A DNA stretch of 64,000 nt from Cryobacterium sp. PAMC25264 (GTDB lineage Bacteria; Actinomycetota; Actinomycetes; Actinomycetales; Microbacteriaceae), in NCBI RefSeq assembly GCF_019443325.1, contig NZ_CP080383.1, positions 3,596,001 to 3,660,000 of the forward strand, given 5' to 3'. Position numbers and translations under genes: made by a program. This document shows, piece by piece, positions 9,178 through 18,030 of the stretch. Under the pieces are notes generated by a model. The model was not told the DNA's origin, ran no database searches, and was given only the letters and a program-made list of their open reading frames with translations. Position 1 is the first letter of the stretch. Every line of letters begins with the position of its first letter.

Positions 9178-9693
9178 ATGCTGTCGACCGATCTGATGAC
9201 GGATGCTTTCGGCCGGGTGCAGGAGGCGGTGCATGCCGTGCTCGTGGGCGCCGGGTCCGATCTGCTCGAGTTCCGCGCCGACCCCGAGGCGAACACCATC
9301 GCCTGGCTGGTCTGGCATCTCACCCGGGTGCAGGACGACCACGTCGCCGACCTCATGGGCGAGCCCCAGCTGTGGACGACCGGCGGCTGGCAGAAGCGCT
9401 TCGACCTGCCCTTCGCGGTCGGTGCCACCGGGTACCGCCAGAGCGCGGGTGAGGTCGCGGCCGTGCGGGCGGGGTCCGACCTGCTCCACGGCTACTTCGA
9501 CGCCGTGCACGATCGCACGATCGCCTACCTGGGCACCCTGCGCGAAGACGACTTCAGCCGCGTGGTCGACACCCGCTGGACGCCACCGGTGACCGTGGCC
9601 GTGCGGCTGGTCAGTGTGATCGGCGATGACCTGGAGCATGCCGGCCAGGCCGCGTTCGTGCGCGGGCTGGCGCAGCGGGCCGGCCTGCACTGA
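9178..9693 (+). CDS. DinB-like/DUF664 four-helix-bundle protein
   Basis: The 171-residue protein belongs to the DinB/DUF664 group of small, mostly helical metal-binding proteins. Many actinobacterial members act as, or resemble, mycothiol-dependent enzymes. Visible signs are AWLVWHLTRVQDDHVADL near residue 43 with conserved His residues, and DDLEHAGQAAFVRG at the C-terminus, giving the three spaced His positions typical of the fold. The ATG at 9178 follows a clear GGAGGT ribosome site at 9167-9172. It diverges from the hut operon. The substrate is unknown. Confidence 0.8.
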   Translation: MLSTDLMTDAFGRVQEAVHAVLVGAGSDLLEFRADPEANTIAWLVWHLTRVQDDHVADLMGEPQLWTTGGWQKRFDLPFAVGATGYRQSAGEVAAVRAGSDLLHGYFDAVHDRTIAYLGTLREDDFSRVVDTRWTPPVTVAVRLVSVIGDDLEHAGQAAFVRGLAQRAGLH

Positions 9694-9748
9694 GTCGTGC
9701 CGGGCGCCCGGCTAGGCTCGGGGGCAGTACCTCGACCCTGGAGATCCT

Positions 9749-10378
9749 GTGGCCCACTCGTACCCGCTGTATCTGAATGTGCTGGCGCAGTGCTTCTGCT
9801 GCCAGTCGCTGCAGCCGTTCCACTTCACCTCGGCGACCGATCAGGTGGTGTGCGGCCACTGCCTGCGCCACCTCGGCGCCGAGAAGGCCGAGCAGCGCGA
9901 CGCCGACCACATCGCGCTCTGGCTCGGGCAGTTCGCCGCGCAGCAGGAGACACTGCATGAGCTCGAGGCCACCAGCACCGCCACGATCGCCGAACGTGAT
10001 GCCGAGATCGCCGCGCTCGCCGCGCAGGTGGCCGACCTCACCGGCATCGTGGCCGGCCGCTTCGACCGCGGCCCTGATGCAGCCTTGCGCGGCCTGCTCG
10101 AAACCGAGGTGCTCAAGCGCGCCGAACGCAAGGCCGAGCTGGGCCAGCGACGCACGGATGCCGCGATGGCCGTGCTCTGGCAGATCGACCGGCTGCATAC
10201 CGTGAACCCCGCCGACCCCCAGCACTGCGGCTGCGGAAAGTCGGTCGTCGCCTGCCCGGAGACCCGGGCGTTGGGTCCGGTGCGGCAGACGCTGGGCGAC
10301 TGGGAGGCGAAGAACCTCAAGCTCCACTCCGCCGGTCAGCGCCATGCGTTGCCCGCCGGGCATCCCGCCCTGGCCTGA
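9749..10378 (+). CDS. Zinc-ribbon/coiled-coil protein of unknown function
   Basis: I do not recognise a named family. The 209-residue product has an N-terminal cysteine cluster (CFCC near residue 15, CGHC near 35) like a zinc ribbon. It is followed by a long Ala/Glu-rich helical stretch (about residues 42-130) that probably forms a coiled coil, and a second Cys cluster CGCGK...CPE near 160. Such a plan would fit a protein- or nucleic-acid-binding adaptor. The GTG start follows GGAG, and TAGGCT upstream looks like a -10 element. It converges on gntK. Confidence 0.65.
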   Translation: MAHSYPLYLNVLAQCFCCQSLQPFHFTSATDQVVCGHCLRHLGAEKAEQRDADHIALWLGQFAAQQETLHELEATSTATIAERDAEIAALAAQVADLTGIVAGRFDRGPDAALRGLLETEVLKRAERKAELGQRRTDAAMAVLWQIDRLHTVNPADPQHCGCGKSVVACPETRALGPVRQTLGDWEAKNLKLHSAGQRHALPAGHPALA

Positions 10379-10415
10379 GCGGGCCGCGCCGCCCCGCACG
10401 CAACTGTTGCCCGAA

Positions 10416-10453
10416 CGGACAATTGCACCCGGCGTGCCGGGTGCAATTGTCCG
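10416..10453. repeat. 38-bp palindrome, family 2, copy B
   Basis: CGGACAATTGCACCCGGC, two centre bases, then its exact reverse complement: two perfect 18-bp arms. It lies between the 3' ends of the convergent zinc-ribbon gene and gntK, so it may terminate transcription from both, although no T-tract follows. It is the best-preserved of the three copies. Confidence 0.8.
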
Positions 10454-10488
10454 CAGCGGGACCAGATGCGGGTGAGCGGGCGCGCGCG

Positions 10489-11067
10489 TCAGACCGCGGG
10501 GCGCACCACCGAGGACTGGCCGGGGGCTGGGGCGCCGAGGGTCGAGGAGCCGGGGCTGGGCGTGAGACCCAGGCGGCGGACGATCTCGGCGGCCTCCTCG
10601 GCGGGCTTCCGGCCGGCGTCGATGGTGATCGCGTTCTCGTCGGACTCCGGCGGCTCGAGTGCCTCCACCTGCGAGTCGAGCAGCGAGGTGGGCATGTAGT
10701 GGTCGTGCCGCGTGGCCAGGCGCCGTCCGATCAGGTCTTTCGATCCGGTCAGGTGCACGAAGATCACGTTGTGCTCCCGCAGCACGTCCCGGTAGCGACG
10801 CTTGAGCGCCGAGCAGGTGATGATGCCGGGCACGCCCGCCATGGTGTGCTCGATGATCCACGACGAGATCGTGTCGAGCCACGGGGCGCGGTCCTCGTCG
10901 TTGAGCGGCTCGCCCGAGGACATCTTGTCGATGTTCTCCTGCGGGTGCAGGTCGTCGCCCTCCTCGAGGTCCCAGCCGAGCTGGCCGGCCAGGATGCCCG
11001 CGACGGTGGACTTGCCTGACCCGGAGATGCCCATGATCACGAGGACGGGGTTCTGAGTGTCAATCAT
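10489..11067 (-). CDS. gntK: Gluconokinase
   Basis: This enzyme phosphorylates D-gluconate to 6-phosphogluconate, feeding the pentose phosphate route. The 192-residue P-loop kinase starts at the ATG at 11067 (MIDTQNPVLVIMGISG). It shows Walker A GISGSGKST near residue 13, the substrate-binding EGDDLHPQENIDKMSSGEPL, DRAPWL, and CSALKRRYRDVLR, all typical of GntK. The last 25 residues (after RRLGLTPSPG) look unconserved. It starts 2 bp after the gntP stop and is cotranscribed with it. Confidence 0.94.
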   Translation of the reverse strand: MIDTQNPVLVIMGISGSGKSTVAGILAGQLGWDLEEGDDLHPQENIDKMSSGEPLNDEDRAPWLDTISSWIIEHTMAGVPGIITCSALKRRYRDVLREHNVIFVHLTGSKDLIGRRLATRHDHYMPTSLLDSQVEALEPPESDENAITIDAGRKPAEEAAEIVRRLGLTPSPGSSTLGAPAPGQSSVVRPAV

Positions 11068-11069
11068 GG

Positions 11070-12464
11070 CTAGATCACAATGTTCAGCAGGAGGACACCG
11101 GCAAGCCCGGTGACGGAGATGAGGCATTCCATGACGGTCCAGGTCTTGAGGGTCTGCGGCACGCTCGTGCCCAGGTACTCCTTGACCAGCCAGAAGCCCG
11201 CGTCGTTGACGTGGGAGAGGAACAGCGAACCGGCGCCGATGGCCAGAACCATGAGCGACACATCCGTGGCACCGAGGCTGGCGGCGACCGGTGCGAGGAT
11301 GCCCGCTGCGGTGACGGTGGCGACGGTGGCAGACCCCGTGGCGACGCGCACGAGCGCGGCGACGACCCAGGCCAGGATCAGCACTGAGATGCTCGAGCCG
11401 TTCACCGCGTCGGCGATGACGGTTCCGATGCCGGTGTCGATGAGCACCTGCTTGAAGCCGCCGCCGGCGCCGACGATGAGCAGGATGCCGGCGATCGGGG
11501 GCAGCGCGTCGGCGAGCGACTTCGAGACGGCCGCGCGGTCCATGCCGCCGCCGCGGCCGTAGACGATCATGGCGTAGATCACGGCGATGCCGAGGGCGAT
11601 CATCGGGGTGCCGAGGAAGTCCAGGGCGGAATTGAGCGGGTCGGTGGAGCCGGGGTTGATGGCGTCGGCGATCGAGCGGGCCAGCATCAGCACGACCGGG
11701 AGCAGGATGCCCGAGATCGTGGCGAGGAAGCCGGGGCGCTTGACGTTCTCGTCGAGGCCCTGATCGGCGGCCGTGATGAACATCTCGGGCACGGGCACCG
11801 TGACCCAGCGAGCCGCGAACTTGCTGAACAGCGGGCCGGAGATGATGACGGTGGGGATGGCGATGAGAACGCCGATGGCCAGCGTGAGGCCGAGGTTGGC
11901 GTTGAGGGTGGTGACGGCGACGAGCGGGCCGGGGTGCGGCGGCACGAGACCGTGCATGACCGACAGGCCGGCCAGCGCCGGGATCGCGATGCGGATGAGC
12001 GACTGGCCGCTGCGGCGCGCGACCAGGATGATCACGGGGATGAGGAGCACCAGGCCGACCTCGAAGAACATCGGCAGGCCGATCAGCCCGCCGATCAGTG
12101 CCATGGTCCACGGCAGGGTACGCACGCTTGACCTGGTCACCAGGGCGTCGACGATGCGGTCGGCTCCACCGGAGTCGGCCAGCAGCTTGCCGAACATGGC
12201 TCCGAAGCCCACGAGCACACCCACGCCGGCCATGGTGGCGCCGAAGCCGGCGCCGAAGCTCGTCACCGCGGCATTCGGGGCCATGCCGGCGCCCACGCCC
12301 ACGCCGACGGCGCCGATGGACAGCGCCAGGAACGGGTGCACCTTGAGCCAGGTGATCAGCACGATGATCACGGCGACGCCGATGATCGCCGCGAGGATGA
12401 GTTGCAGAGTGCTGCCGGCCGGAACCACGGGTTCCACCGCCTGAATCGCGCGGGTCACATTCAT
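11070..12464 (-). CDS. gntP: Gluconate permease (GntP family)
   Basis: This is a cytoplasmic-membrane importer for gluconate, 464 residues with about 12-14 hydrophobic helices. Recognisable GntP marks are the glycine-rich GAGFGATMAGVGVLVGFGAM near residue 65, GLPMFFEVGLVLLIP, and VPPHPGPL in the first half. The ATG at 12464 (MNVTRAIQAVEP) was preferred to upstream in-frame codons that give polar, non-family sequence. It forms an operon with gntK and is read away from the GntR regulator, with twin GATTAATC sites in the shared intergenic region. Confidence 0.94.
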   Translation of the reverse strand: MNVTRAIQAVEPVVPAGSTLQLILAAIIGVAVIIVLITWLKVHPFLALSIGAVGVGVGAGMAPNAAVTSFGAGFGATMAGVGVLVGFGAMFGKLLADSGGADRIVDALVTRSSVRTLPWTMALIGGLIGLPMFFEVGLVLLIPVIILVARRSGQSLIRIAIPALAGLSVMHGLVPPHPGPLVAVTTLNANLGLTLAIGVLIAIPTVIISGPLFSKFAARWVTVPVPEMFITAADQGLDENVKRPGFLATISGILLPVVLMLARSIADAINPGSTDPLNSALDFLGTPMIALGIAVIYAMIVYGRGGGMDRAAVSKSLADALPPIAGILLIVGAGGGFKQVLIDTGIGTVIADAVNGSSISVLILAWVVAALVRVATGSATVATVTAAGILAPVAASLGATDVSLMVLAIGAGSLFLSHVNDAGFWLVKEYLGTSVPQTLKTWTVMECLISVTGLAGVLLLNIVI

Positions 12465-12576
12465 CTCGTCAATCCTTCTCCGAGACCGCGTCCCTGCGAC
12501 CTCTTCGTCATGGTGGTGAGCACATGGGTCCTTCACAGCACGAATGCGGCATAGTGAAGGAAGAAACACGTGATCT

Positions 12577-12593
12577 GATTAATCTGATTAATC
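12577..12593. promoter_or_regulatory. Twin GATTAATC sites between gntP and gntR
   Basis: Two copies of the palindrome GATTAATC (12577-12584 and 12586-12593) lie 9 bp apart, followed by a degenerate CGGATTTA. This A/T-rich island is 113-129 bp upstream of gntP and about 110-125 bp upstream of the GntR-family gene. It is the obvious candidate operator for that regulator. The remainder of the 239-bp gap shows nothing else clear. Confidence 0.55.
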
Positions 12594-12703
12594 GGATTTA
12601 TGAAGTGTTACACAACGACGGCGATGTGGTCAAGATCGCCGCACGAACGGCACGCGACGTCGCGCGCCGAGACGAAACGGCGCGGCGGGACCGGGCCGAG
12701 TGA

Positions 12704-13471
12704 ATGGGGTTTACACGGATGGCTGCAGTGGGCGACGAAACCTGGCGCGACCGGGGATTGCACGCACGGGTGGTGAACGCGCTCGGACAGGAGATCGTCG
12801 ACGGCGCCTGGGCGACGGGCGACATCCTGAACCTCGACAAACTGAGTGAACGCTTCTCCGTGTCGCGGTCCGTGCTGCGCGAGGCCCTCCGGGTGCTGCA
12901 GTCCGTGGGCATGGTCGAACCCCGGCAGCGGGTGGGCACGCAGGTGCGGCCCCGGGAGTCCTGGGACCTGCTCAATCCGCAGATCATCCAGTGGCGCGGG
13001 CAGGGTGACTACTTCGCCCAGATGCGCGAGATGCTGCAGCTGCGATTGGGTATCGAGCCCGTCGCCGCCCGGCTCAGCGCGCGCCTGATGACGCCGGAGC
13101 AGCGTGCCGCCGTGGCCCGCGCCGCCGACGTGATGGTGGCGGCCGACCACGACAACGACGGGAGGCGCTTCCTCGAGGCCGACGTCGAGTTCCACACCCT
13201 GATCCTGCAGGGGTCCGGCAACGCCGTGATGAGCCACTTCGCCAACACCGTGGCGGCGCTCCTGCGCACCCGCGAGCAGGAGAAGCGCTTCACGATCACC
13301 GACTACACCCCCGCATCCGCGCACCGCCACAACGACCTGGCCGCGGCGATCGTGGCCGGCGAAGAGGATGCCGCCTACGCCTGTGCGTATGCCACCCTCG
13401 ACGCCACCCTCGCCGAGTTCGTGCAGGAGTCGGCCGGCGCGGGTTCGACGGCGGGTTCGACCGCGGGTTAG
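12704..13471 (+). CDS. gntR: FadR-type GntR regulator of gluconate genes
   Basis: This is a DNA-binding repressor of the GntR superfamily, FadR subgroup, 255 residues. The winged-helix domain occupies about residues 20-90 (LDKLSERFSVSRSVLREALR is the recognition helix region). The all-helical FCD ligand domain follows, with metal-type residues in EADVEFHTLILQGSGN and AHRHNDLAAAI. It is divergent from gntP-gntK, and the ligand is presumably gluconate or 6-phosphogluconate. A second ATG at 12719 is possible as the start. The tail AGSTAGSTAG is low complexity. Confidence 0.85.
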   Translation: MGFTRMAAVGDETWRDRGLHARVVNALGQEIVDGAWATGDILNLDKLSERFSVSRSVLREALRVLQSVGMVEPRQRVGTQVRPRESWDLLNPQIIQWRGQGDYFAQMREMLQLRLGIEPVAARLSARLMTPEQRAAVARAADVMVAADHDNDGRRFLEADVEFHTLILQGSGNAVMSHFANTVAALLRTREQEKRFTITDYTPASAHRHNDLAAAIVAGEEDAAYACAYATLDATLAEFVQESAGAGSTAGSTAG

Positions 13472-13657
13472 GCCGGAAGCACCCCTTCCGTCGTTGCGCC
13501 CAGTGGGGGTGCGGCGATGGTCGCTGCGTTCCTCACCCGGGTCAGAGTCGGGCGAGCCGGTTGATGTCCTCGAGAAACTCCGCGGCTACCTGCGCCGAGA
13601 CCGTCGTGCGAGTGCCGCGGATGCCGGCCAGATAGTCCGAGGTTGTCGGCCCGCCGG

Positions 13658-14827
13658 TCACCGACTCGTCCGCACCGCCACCAGCGCCTCCTCCAACGCC
13701 TGTTGGGAGGCCCGCCGGGCGGCGTACTCGATGTCGGCGGGCGAGAAACCGTCGCTGGCCGCGACGAGGGCGTCGAGGTCGACGATTCCGGATACGTCGT
13801 CGGGAATGTAGCGCTCCCAGATTGCCTGCCGTGCTGCGGCATCCGGCAACCCGATCGGTACGACGTAATCGAACCGACCGTGGCGCAGGAAGGCCGAGTC
13901 GAGCGTGCGGATGAAGTTGGTGGCACAGACCAGCAGGCGCCCCGGCCGCTCGCGGAAGGCCGGGATGAGCTTGAGTAGCTCGTTGGTCACTCCCTGCAGC
14001 GGTGAGGGCGGTTCGCCGCCGCGCTGGGCGGCGATCTCCTCGACCTCGTCGATGAAGACCACCACATGGTCCAGGTCGTCGATCTTGCCGAAGGTCTCCC
14101 GGAGCGCCCCGGCCAGCCCCTGCGGGTCGCTCGCCAGCCGGGAGGGGAACACCTCGACGAACGGCCAGTCCAGCCGGGATGCAATGGCCTTGGCGAACGT
14201 GGTCTTGCCCGTGCCGGGCGGACCGAAGAGCACCACGGCCTTGGGCGGCACCACGCCGTAGCGTTCGGCCATCTCGGGCCGGGCCAGAGGCATCACCAGG
14301 CGGCGCTCGAGCAGGTCTTTCTCCCGCACCATCCCGCCCACACCCGCCCAGAGATCCCGGGGCAGGATGCGACCACCGAGGTCGGCCAGCACCCGGATCT
14401 CGTGGCCCTGCACCGGGATGCGTCGCTCGAAGTAGCTGAGATGGTTCTTGATCTCGAAGCCGCGGTTGACGAACGCGTCGACCCGGGTGGCGCTCTCCGG
14501 CATCAATGCGGAGAGCTTGGTCAGGCCGTGCGGCGCCATTCGTCTCTCCAATTCGGCCAGCAGGGCCGAGCCGACGCCGCGCTTCTGCCACGGTTTTGTG
14601 GTGGCCAGGAACACGATCCACCCCTGCGCATGCGCGGCCCGGCCCACCGCCGCACCGACTACCTCGTCGCCGTGTACCGCCACTACTGCGTCGTCCTTCT
14701 GGCAGGAGGCAAGCACCTCGGAGAGGGCATAGACGGGGTCCGTGCTGGTCGCGGTGACCTCCTCCCAGAGGCGCAGGATGCCGTCGAGGTCGTCGGCCTG
14801 AAAATCGCGGATGCGCCACTCGGTCAT
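13658..14827 (-). CDS. GNAT acetyltransferase fused to AAA ATPase, C-terminus frameshifted
   Basis: The 389-residue product carries an N-terminal GNAT domain (about residues 1-140; acetyl-CoA loop QKRGVGSALL) and a C-terminal AAA ATPase. The ATPase has Walker A GPPGTGKT near 217, Walker B VVFIDEVEE, sensor-1 VCATN and RHGRFD with an Arg-finger-like residue. The ATG at 14827 follows AAGGAGA. The target is unknown. The frame ends abruptly as VAVRTSR, while a neighbouring frame continues to 13542 with plausible family sequence (DESVTGGPTTSDYLAGIRG, ending DINRLARL). A one-base indel near 13660-13675 has therefore probably removed about 45 residues. Confidence 0.8.
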   Translation of the reverse strand: MTEWRIRDFQADDLDGILRLWEEVTATSTDPVYALSEVLASCQKDDAVVAVHGDEVVGAAVGRAAHAQGWIVFLATTKPWQKRGVGSALLAELERRMAPHGLTKLSALMPESATRVDAFVNRGFEIKNHLSYFERRIPVQGHEIRVLADLGGRILPRDLWAGVGGMVREKDLLERRLVMPLARPEMAERYGVVPPKAVVLFGPPGTGKTTFAKAIASRLDWPFVEVFPSRLASDPQGLAGALRETFGKIDDLDHVVVFIDEVEEIAAQRGGEPPSPLQGVTNELLKLIPAFRERPGRLLVCATNFIRTLDSAFLRHGRFDYVVPIGLPDAAARQAIWERYIPDDVSGIVDLDALVAASDGFSPADIEYAARRASQQALEEALVAVRTSR

Positions 14828-14951
14828 CGGTCTCCTTCGCTCGCTGGGTGTGTGAGCACTATGGCACCGGTGTGGTGTCAACGATGGGTCTGGTCGAGAA
14901 GTCCGCAGCTTTCGGCGTCGGCAGGCCGGCCGCCTTTGCGAGAATGCTCAC

Positions 14952-15827
14952 ATGCCCAACATTCATGCCGGCCAGACCGACCTCGTCGACCACACCCCGT
15001 TTGTCGACCTGACGCCGCCCACCGATCCGGTCGCCCACCGATACGGCGAATCGGGCGGCGCCGGTGGGGCTGTCCTGCCGCCGACGATCGAACTGCAGCT
15101 GAATCACCGCTCGGTGCGCAAATTCCTGACCGATCCGGTCAGCGACGCCCAGATCGATCTCGTCATCACGGCCGCGCAATCCGCCTCTCAGTCGTCCAAC
15201 CTTCAGGTGTGGAGCGTCGTGGCCATTCGGGACGACGACCGGAAACGGCGGATCTCAGCGTTCATCGGCCGCCAGTCGTACGTCGAGGACAGCTCGGTCT
15301 TCTTGGTCTGGGTCGCGGACTTTCGTCGTGCGGCGAATGTCGCCCAAGCCCAGGGCGCTAGCGCTGAGACCCTCGGCTACATGGAAAACACCCTCGTCAC
15401 CGCCGTCGATTCAGGGATCGCAGCCCAGAACGCCCTTCTGGCGGCCGAGTCGCTGGGCCTGGGTGGGGTGTTCGTCGGTGCGCTGCGCAGCAACCCGGCG
15501 GCCATCATCGATGAGCTCGGCCTGCCCGAGTACACCTTCCCCATGTTCGGGATGGCACTCGGTTATCCCGACCCGTCGGAACACGCCGGAGTCAAGCCTC
15601 GCCTGCCCCGGGCGGCGGTGCTGCACAGGGAGCACTACGACCCTACGGCCTGGCTCCCAGCCGCCGAGGTGTACGAAGACCGAATCCAGGAGTATTTCGC
15701 TGAACACGGTCGAGACAATTACAGCTGGGCAGACACCCTGACCAAGCGGATCAGCACTGTCGACGGCCTGCACGGCCGCGAGTCCATCCGCGGGGCTCTT
15801 GAGGCGCAAGGCTTCGCGTCTGAGTAG
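14952..15827 (+). CDS. NADPH-dependent nitroreductase/flavin reductase family protein
   Basis: This is an FMN-dependent oxidoreductase of the nitroreductase fold (NfsA/Frp-like), 291 residues. Family signs are the phosphate-binding HRSVRKFLTDPVS near residue 52, AAQSASQSSNLQVWSV, the GLGGVFVGALR segment near 172, and the C-terminal Trp-containing NYSWADTLTKRIS. It is transcribed away from the GNAT-AAA gene. The physiological acceptor cannot be told from sequence; nitroaromatics, quinones or free flavin are usual for the group. Confidence 0.88.
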   Translation: MPNIHAGQTDLVDHTPFVDLTPPTDPVAHRYGESGGAGGAVLPPTIELQLNHRSVRKFLTDPVSDAQIDLVITAAQSASQSSNLQVWSVVAIRDDDRKRRISAFIGRQSYVEDSSVFLVWVADFRRAANVAQAQGASAETLGYMENTLVTAVDSGIAAQNALLAAESLGLGGVFVGALRSNPAAIIDELGLPEYTFPMFGMALGYPDPSEHAGVKPRLPRAAVLHREHYDPTAWLPAAEVYEDRIQEYFAEHGRDNYSWADTLTKRISTVDGLHGRESIRGALEAQGFASE

Positions 15828-15851
15828 ACCTACGCAGGCGCGACGGGAGGA

Positions 15852-16673
15852 CTAGCCGGCGCTCACCCAGCCGTGCTCGACGAGCCAGGCCTCGCACAGC
15901 GCACTCCAGGCCTGGAGCGGCCCGAGGCCGTGGCCGAGGCCCTTGCCGTGGTCGCCGCGCTCGAAGACATGCAGGTCGAAGGGCACATTGTGGGCGGCGA
16001 GGGCGCTGGCGTAGCGCAGCGAGTGGCTCACCGGCACGCCACCGTCATCCGCGGTGTGCCAGAGGAACGTCGGCGGGGTGTGCGCATCCACCAGGGTGTC
16101 GGCGCTGAGCGCGCGCCGGTTGTCGAGGGTGTCCCGGTCGCCGAGGAGGCTCGCGAGCGACTCGGAGTGCGGCTCGTGGGTCATCGAGATGACCGGGTAG
16201 GCGAGGATCGACAGGTCGACCCGGCCTTCGGGTGGCACGGGGGCCGAGGCGACGCCCGTGGAGAGCAGCGCGGCCACGTGGCCGCCGGCCGAGAAGCCGA
16301 CCACGCCGATGCGGCTGCGGTCGACGTCCAGCTCCAGCGCACCAGTCCGGACGGCGAGGAGCACGTCCTGCACCCGGACGAGGCCGCTCGGGTACCGGTG
16401 CGGATCCACCGGATAACGCACCACCAGCGCGTTGAGGCCGATCCCGGAGAGCCAGTCGGCGATCACGGTTCCCTCGTGGTCGGCATGCTCGCGGTACGAG
16501 CCACCCGGCAGGACCAGCAGCAGCGGCGCGGGTGCGGCCGGCACCGACGGATCGGTTCCCTGCGGCCGGGCGGCGGCCCGGAACGTGAGGTCGGTATCCG
16601 CCAGTGACGGCGGGGAATCGGTGCGGGAGTGCGCGGGGGTGGCACGAATGGAGCGGGGGAGCGTGTCGGTCAT
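15852..16673 (-). CDS. Alpha/beta-hydrolase, esterase-like
   Basis: The 273-residue cytoplasmic protein has the alpha/beta-hydrolase fold, close to the acetyl-xylan-esterase-like/BD-FAE group. The oxyanion-hole LPGGSY lies near residue 53 and the nucleophile elbow GFSAGG near 119. The acid region HTADDGGVP and the catalytic His of ERGDHGKGLG complete the triad. The ATG at 16673 (MTDTLPRS) was chosen over an upstream in-frame start. It is divergent from the LacI-controlled glycan locus and could de-esterify plant polysaccharide fragments, which is inference from position only. Confidence 0.82.
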   Translation of the reverse strand: MTDTLPRSIRATPAHSRTDSPPSLADTDLTFRAAARPQGTDPSVPAAPAPLLLVLPGGSYREHADHEGTVIADWLSGIGLNALVVRYPVDPHRYPSGLVRVQDVLLAVRTGALELDVDRSRIGVVGFSAGGHVAALLSTGVASAPVPPEGRVDLSILAYPVISMTHEPHSESLASLLGDRDTLDNRRALSADTLVDAHTPPTFLWHTADDGGVPVSHSLRYASALAAHNVPFDLHVFERGDHGKGLGHGLGPLQAWSALCEAWLVEHGWVSAG

Positions 16674-16772
16674 GCCGCCATCGTAGTGAGCGCCGGCGGC
16701 GCTGAGATCGCTCTCACGGGAAGATGCTGGCCAGCGCCCGAATAAGTTGCAGATCACCACAAACGGGTTGCG

Positions 16773-16784
16773 CGAAGCGCTTCG
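16773..16784. promoter_or_regulatory. LacI-family operator 1
   Basis: CGAAGCGCTTCG is a perfect 12-bp palindrome of the kind bound by LacI-family repressors. It is 68 bp upstream of the LacI-type gene, so it probably mediates autoregulation. The same 12 bp recur at 17926 before the substrate-binding protein gene. Confidence 0.8.
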
Positions 16785-16851
16785 ATGACTTACGGTAAAG
16801 CGTCACGGTTGATCCAAACGCGGCGCATCCTGCAGAGACGACGGAGTTCTT

Positions 16852-17874
16852 ATGGCCAACATCACCGACGTAGCCCGCGTCGCCGGTGTGTCCATCAGCA
16901 CCGTGTCCTACGCCCTCTCCGGCAAGCGACCGATCGCGACCGCCACCAAGACCCGGATCGCCCAGGCCGTGAACGAGCTCGGCTACCGGCCCAACGCCGG
17001 CGCCCGGATGCTGGCCGGCTCCCGTACCAACATCTTCGCGCTCACCGCCCCGATGCACGAGGACACCCATCCACCGGCGCTGATGTCCTTCGTGCTGTCG
17101 GTCGTCACCGCGGCCCGCAGCTACGACTACGACGTGCTGCTGCTCACCGAGGGCGAGGCGACGACGGGCCTGCGCCGGGTGGCCTCGAGCTCCCTGGTCG
17201 ACGGCATCATCATGCTCGACGTCACCGTGGAAGACGAACGGATCGACGTCATCCGCCAACTCGGCCTGCCCACCACCCTGATCGGCATCCCGCACGACAC
17301 CGAGGGGCTCACCTGTGTCGACCTTGACTTCGAGGGGGCGGCGCGACTGGCCGTCGGCCGCCTCGTGGCGCTCGGGCACACCTCGATCGGCCTGATGGGC
17401 CACGCGGAGGCGCTCTATGAACGGGGCTCCAATTACGCCCCGCGCTTCCGCGATGCGTTCCTGGCTGCCGGGAGCGATGCGGGGATCCAGACCGCGTTCC
17501 ACACCACAGTGGCGAGCCGGGCCGGCGTCGAGGACTCCCTGGACGGCCTGCGGGCCCAGCTGCCGGGCATGACCGCCCTGGTGCTCAACTGCAACGAGAA
17601 CATCCACGGCATCCTGCTGGAGGTGCTGCGCGAGCGCGAGGTGGCCGTGCCGGAGGCGCTCTCGATCGTCTCGGCCTGCTCCAGCTTCTCCACCGACCAC
17701 TTCCTTCCACCCATGGATGTCATCCCCCTGCCCTCCCAGGAATCCGGGCGGCGGGCCGTCGAGCTCGCCATCCAGCAGATCGCCGGATTCACCGACCCCC
17801 ACGTCGAACTGATTGCTCCGGTGTACCACCGGAAGAGTTCGACGGCCCCGCCGGCCGCATCCGCGACCGCGTAG
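16852..17874 (+). CDS. LacI-family transcriptional regulator of the glycan locus
   Basis: The 340-residue protein has an N-terminal LacI helix-turn-helix (ITDVARVAGVSISTVSYALS, residues 3-22) with the hinge region near residue 50, then a periplasmic-binding-protein-like sensor domain (about 60-335). It heads the glycan-uptake locus, and palindromes CGAAGCGCTTCG precede both it and the downstream importer operon, so it most likely represses both until a sugar ligand binds. The inducer is not evident. The ATG follows GAGTTCTT, a weak ribosome site. Confidence 0.92.
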   Translation: MANITDVARVAGVSISTVSYALSGKRPIATATKTRIAQAVNELGYRPNAGARMLAGSRTNIFALTAPMHEDTHPPALMSFVLSVVTAARSYDYDVLLLTEGEATTGLRRVASSSLVDGIIMLDVTVEDERIDVIRQLGLPTTLIGIPHDTEGLTCVDLDFEGAARLAVGRLVALGHTSIGLMGHAEALYERGSNYAPRFRDAFLAAGSDAGIQTAFHTTVASRAGVEDSLDGLRAQLPGMTALVLNCNENIHGILLEVLREREVAVPEALSIVSACSSFSTDHFLPPMDVIPLPSQESGRRAVELAIQQIAGFTDPHVELIAPVYHRKSSTAPPAASATA

Positions 17875-17925
17875 CCCTTCACCCTCCCAGAGCCGACAGA
17901 CCCGGAAAGGACCCGCCTCAATTAT

Positions 17926-17937
17926 CGAAGCGCTTCG
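17926..17937. promoter_or_regulatory. LacI-family operator 2
   Basis: A second identical palindrome CGAAGCGCTTCG (extended TATCGAAGCGCTTCGACA) lies 94 bp upstream of the sugar-binding lipoprotein gene. Identity with the site before the regulator gene ties the importer operon to that LacI protein. Confidence 0.82.
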
Positions 17938-18030
17938 ACAGCCTCGCGATAGGCGTGCGACGCATCCTGCACAGCCCAGATTCACCAGACGACCACGCCC
18001 CAGGGCGTGTGCCTACAAGGAAGTAGTGAC

